Positions 15,979-18,251 of a stretch of 18,251 nt of DNA are shown piece by piece; positions within the stretch are counted from its first letter, which is position 1, and each line of letters opens with the position of its first letter. The stretch lies in the NCBI RefSeq assembly GCF_004359215.1, contig NC_090617.1, forward strand, positions 172,238-190,488, in the 5' to 3' direction. Source of the stretch: Bremia lactucae (taxonomy: Eukaryota > Oomycota > Peronosporomycetes > Peronosporales > Peronosporaceae). The position numbers and the translations under genes were made by a program. The notes beneath the pieces were generated by a model. It saw only the letters and a list, made by a program, of their open reading frames with translations, made no database searches and had not been told where the DNA came from.

Positions 15979-18251
15979 AAGTACCCGAACCGATCAAACG
16001 CACGTCTGTACGAGTGACCTTTGGATCAGTCCCTAATAAAGAGGACGGGACTTCGAACGAGGTATTTGATGCCGTCAAAGACGAAATTGCGGAGGTATCC
16101 TCAGTTGATGTGCTCCGGCAAGTCTTTAAATCTACTGAGGAGATAGTAAATCTCCCGAAGATGTCGTGGGATCTATTCCTTGCCAAATTAAAGGGAGGAA
16201 AAATCCACGAAATAGTCACACCACTTCCAGAAGAGAACTTAGTGGACTGTTGCTCGTCGTCCACAATGGACGAGAGCGTCCTAGAAACGGACGAAAGAAG
16301 CGGTTCGCTGCTCAAGGCTGGGATGCCTTGAGAGACAGTCCGTTCTTTGAGGTTCTGAGGAAACATCGCGATGTGTTCCCAGAAGAAGTGCCGAGCCGCC
16401 TACCAGCAGATAGGGGCATCGGGCACGAGATAGACCTCGAACCTGGCACCAAGTATTGTGTGACCAGGCAATGACCGTTCCCGAAAGAACAAGTCGATTA
16501 TATCGATGAGTTCTTCGACAAGCGAGCCAAGGCGGGACATGTGCGTGAGAGCAAATCGCACTGCAGCCCGACCTTTTGTGTGCGTAAAGTCACAGATGGA
16601 TGGCGCGTGGTTCATGCTTACAATAAGCTGAACACGGCGACCATACCGGCACAAACGCCAATCCCGCGGAAAGATGTCTTTTTGAACTCCATGGAAAGTC
16701 AACTATCTTTTCCGCGTTGGATTTGAAGGATGGCTACTATCAGGTACTCATGAGAGAGTCCGATGTAGCCAAAACGGCAGTAAGCACCCCAAGCGGTATG
16801 CTTTGGGAGTGGCTTGTGATGCCCCAAGGTTTGAAAAACGCACCAGCGACATTCAACCGAGTGGTGGCTCACGTGATGCGTCAGCACCGTGCCTACGCGC
16901 CTCATTACTTTGACGATGTATTCGTGCATAGTAGGGCCGAGGACGGGCTGAGCGCAATAGAGTCGCACAAGCGTCATTTAGACGCTGTGTTGCAGACTTT
17001 AAAGGACGCCCAATTGTACGTCAACTTGCAAAAGTGCGTCATAGGGGTCCCTGAGATACCTGTACTGGGCTGCATCGTTGGTACACATGGTGTACGAGCA
17101 GACCCAGACAAGGTAAAATCAGTAAAGGAATGGCCAATCCCACGGCATGTGAAGGATTTGCGCCAATTCCTAGGGCTCGCTAATTACTTGCATAAGTATA
17201 GCAAGAATTATGCGGAGCAAACTAAACCATTATCTGATCTCCTTAAAAAGGACACAGAATGGGTTTGGTTAAAAGAACAAGAAGATGCGTTCACATCAGT
17301 GAAGCAATCTCTTGTAGAGGCACCGGTCTTGGCATTGCCAGACGCGGATAAGCCCTTTAGCGTCGTCTGCGATGCAAGTAATTTTGCAATCGGCAGCGCG
17401 CTCATGCAGAAGGATGACGACGGCGTTGACCGCGTCATCTCTTATCAGTCCCGGCTATTAAAAGCCGCGGAACTGAATTACCCTGTGCATGACAAAGAGC
17501 TACTTTCAATAAAGTATGCTCTTGTCAAGTTTCGTGTGCACCTATTGGGCACCGAACCATTTGTGGTTTATACGGATCACGCATCACTGCGGACCGCAAT
17601 AAACTCACCGCACCTCTCGCCTAGAATGGCAAGATGGCTCACATTCTTCTCTGAATTTAATTTCAAAGTTGAATATAAGCCGGGTAAGTCGAATGTCTTG
17701 GCTGACGCTTTATCGCGCAGACCAGACTTCGAGGTTAGACACCAGGAAAGTGTGTCTAGTGCGAAAGCACAATTTCAGCCGTCGACGTTGGCAGCCATGA
17801 AGGCATACCACGTGACGAGCTCATTGGCCTCTGAGATAAAAGAGAGCTACAGTCAGGACGACCACTGTCGCCTGCTGTTGGATCACTTCGGTGGACGAAA
17901 GGTTTCCCTTCCGTCGCACCTGAAAGCTAAGCTCAATCGCTTTAGCTACAGCGATGGCCTGTTATGGCATCAGCTGTCACCTTGTGATCCCTTGAGAATC
18001 TATGTGCCTCATGACACAGATCTCAAGTTGATGATCCTTCACGAGCTCCATGATGCACCATCTAGTGGGCATCTGGGCCGTGAAAAGACATTCTTACGAG
18101 TGTCAGAGGAATTTTGGTGGCCACACCTATATAGATGGGTGGCCAACTATATTCGCTCTTGCGAACAGTGTCAGCGCATTAAGCCTGCACCGTCCAGCAG
18201 TGCGCCACTGAAGCCGCTACCGATTCCAACCAACTGTTGGAAGTCAGTAAG
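15979..18251 (+). pseudogene. Element B: pol (pre-RT linker, RT, RNase H, integrase start), runs off the right edge
   Basis: The linker 16014-16331 and RT start (GHEIDLEPGTKYCVTRQ to 16471) are in two frames. TGA at 16472 stands where element A has Trp, and small lesions follow near 16535-16560 and 16690-16700. From about 16702 one frame is open for over 500 codons to the edge: LDLKDGYYQ, the RT catalytic YFDDVFVHS (16906-16932), RNase H FSVVCDAS and the ELNYPVHDKELLSIKY region, YTDHASLRT with its catalytic Asp (about 17567-17593), then the integrase zinc finger with HELHDAPSSGHLG and SCEQCQR (HHCC, 18038-18178), and the lead-in to the integrase core at the edge. The downstream half is therefore far better kept than in element A. 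No complete polyprotein is possible because of the upstream breaks. Confidence 0.9.

Noticed and set aside
15800..16366. 188-codon minus-strand ORF in element B as another antisense gene
   Set aside because: It lies opposite recognisable gag and pre-RT coding sequence and shares no block with the antisense ORF at 9980-11212.

Overview
The window looks like a nuclear segment from an oomycete of the Phytophthora/downy-mildew type. It holds two small host genes with very short introns (50-64 nt, GT..AG), set among decayed chromodomain-bearing Ty3/gypsy retrotransposons and a decayed APE-type LINE. The organism call is an inference from intron size, gene families and repeat style; no species marker is present.

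Layout. 1-1541: scrambled retroelement debris. It holds a minus-strand Ser/Pro-rich ORF running off the left edge, an inverted gag/protease piece, and LTR fragments in opposite orientations. 1805-3820 (-): a four-exon carnitine O-acyltransferase (610 aa by my splice model) ending in Ser-Lys-Ile. 4175-5990 (-): a frameshifted LINE (endonuclease plus reverse transcriptase) with a tRNA-like A/B-box pair on the plus strand at 5410-5464. 6434-6880: an LTR of family 1. 6881-10255 (+): the decayed pol of element A, ending in a chromodomain. 9980-11212 (-): a 410-codon antisense ORF between pol and the 3' LTR. 11319-11870: an LTR of family 2. 12245-12800 (+): a decayed cytochrome b561 copy. 13034-13834 (+): an apparently intact four-exon cytochrome b561 (210 aa). 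13875-14012: a 43-bp perfect inverted repeat. 14313-18251 (+): element B, with its 5' LTR (family 2), broken gag, and a pol whose downstream half is open to the right edge.

The most interesting signal is the antisense ORF of element A. A second, independent and rearranged copy lies in the first ~530 bases. The two share short protein blocks in the minus-strand reading (DPSLxVDY; GSDxED), and most of the conserved codons differ only at synonymous positions. That suggests the antisense frame has been under protein-level selection. The same 3' region and both LTR families are also packed with short, strong hairpins, some sharing a constant CTGAAGCAG apex on different stems.
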